The notes under the pieces were generated by a model. The model worked only from the letters and a program-made list of their open reading frames with translations. It searched no databases and was not told where the DNA came from. Of a DNA stretch of 28,894 nucleotides, positions 28,684-28,894 are shown one piece after another. Every line of letters begins with the position of its first letter. Position 1 is the first letter of the stretch. A program made the position numbers and the translations under genes. The DNA is from JAXDJJ01 sp034665745 (lineage in GTDB: Bacteria > Actinomycetota > CADDZG01 > WHSQ01): the NCBI GenBank assembly GCA_034665745.1, contig JAXDJJ010000073.1:1-28894 (forward strand), given 5' to 3'.

Positions 28684-28894
28684 ATGTTGCAGGTCGACGA
28701 GGCGCGCGCCCGCATCCTTGCGGGATTCTCTCCGTTGGACACCATCGAGGTCCCCATCGGCGACGCCCGTGGGATGGTGCCGAACACCGACCAACTAGCT
28801 CCGCATCCGTTGCCGCGCTTCGACAACTCCGCGATGGATGGGTACGCGGTCCGCCGCGCTGATCTCAGCACTCTCCCCGTTGAACTTCGTGTCA
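28684..28894 (+). CDS. moeA: Molybdopterin molybdenumtransferase, N-terminal part (runs off the window)
   Basis: The first 70 residues are present. MLQVDEARARILAGF is the usual MoeA opening, followed by the characteristic PRFDNSAMDGYAVR (about 43-56), which lies in the family's most conserved N-terminal block. MoeA inserts molybdenum into adenylylated molybdopterin in the last step of Mo-cofactor synthesis. The gene continues past the right edge, so its length and neighbours are unknown. Confidence 0.93.
   Translation, partial: MLQVDEARARILAGFSPLDTIEVPIGDARGMVPNTDQLAPHPLPRFDNSAMDGYAVRRADLSTLPVELRV

Overview
The window reads as a chromosomal segment of a GC-rich (roughly 60-65 %) bacterium, most likely a member of the Actinomycetota that is not close to a well-known model. 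The case rests on flavin-dependent thymidylate synthase ThyX instead of ThyA, a DUF6458 membrane protein, a DUF5679 zinc ribbon, an AddB-like PD-(D/E)XK nuclease, an LPxTG-type surface protein, and many genes that start 6-8 nt after a TANNNT box as leaderless actinobacterial transcripts do. No rRNA, tRNA, insertion sequence, phage gene or CRISPR array was seen, so this looks like core/accessory chromosome and not a mobile island.

Layout. 1-3.8 kb: tail of an unknown gene, a HutF-like amidohydrolase, a secreted unknown protein, and convergent urocanate hydratase (hutU), suggesting histidine catabolism. 3.8-6.4 kb: YbjN-like protein, thyX, lgt (apparently starting on ATC, with the Shine-Dalgarno inside thyX) and a DUF5679 zinc ribbon, closed by a terminator. 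6.4-8.7 kb: enoyl-CoA hydratase, a 480-nt gap without a protein gene that holds a strongly structured RNA candidate, and a cell-wall-anchored acidic surface protein. 8.7-13.5 kb: minus-strand genes for a secreted M14 carboxypeptidase, a RecB/AddB-type nuclease, an alpha/beta hydrolase and two small membrane proteins. 13.5-17.4 kb: secreted Asp-box (BNR) propeller protein, an unknown protein, a saccharopine-dehydrogenase-like oxidoreductase and a divergent SRPBCC gene. 17.3-20 kb: histidine phosphatase, a tiny minus-strand zinc ribbon, a PYROXD2-type FAD oxidoreductase and DUF6458. 20-24.3 kb: second, larger M14 carboxypeptidase, a PBP4-type D,D-carboxypeptidase and an 85-aa unknown. 24.3-28.9 kb: cupredoxin, enolase-superfamily enzyme with an upstream unknown partner, secreted S15/CocE-like serine hydrolase and the start of moeA.

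Taken together the region is rich in exported proteins: two M14 peptidases, an S15-like hydrolase, an Asp-box protein, PBP4, a cupredoxin, an LPFTG surface protein and an unknown secreted protein. Together with hutU and a HutF-like enzyme this fits a heterotroph that digests peptides outside the cell and uses amino acids, though that link is inference.

The most striking item is at 7162-7523: a perfect 13-bp long-range helix closes about 360 nt that folds into at least six further helices, with no plausible coding frame. It matches no RNA family I can recall and is the best candidate for an undescribed element here.
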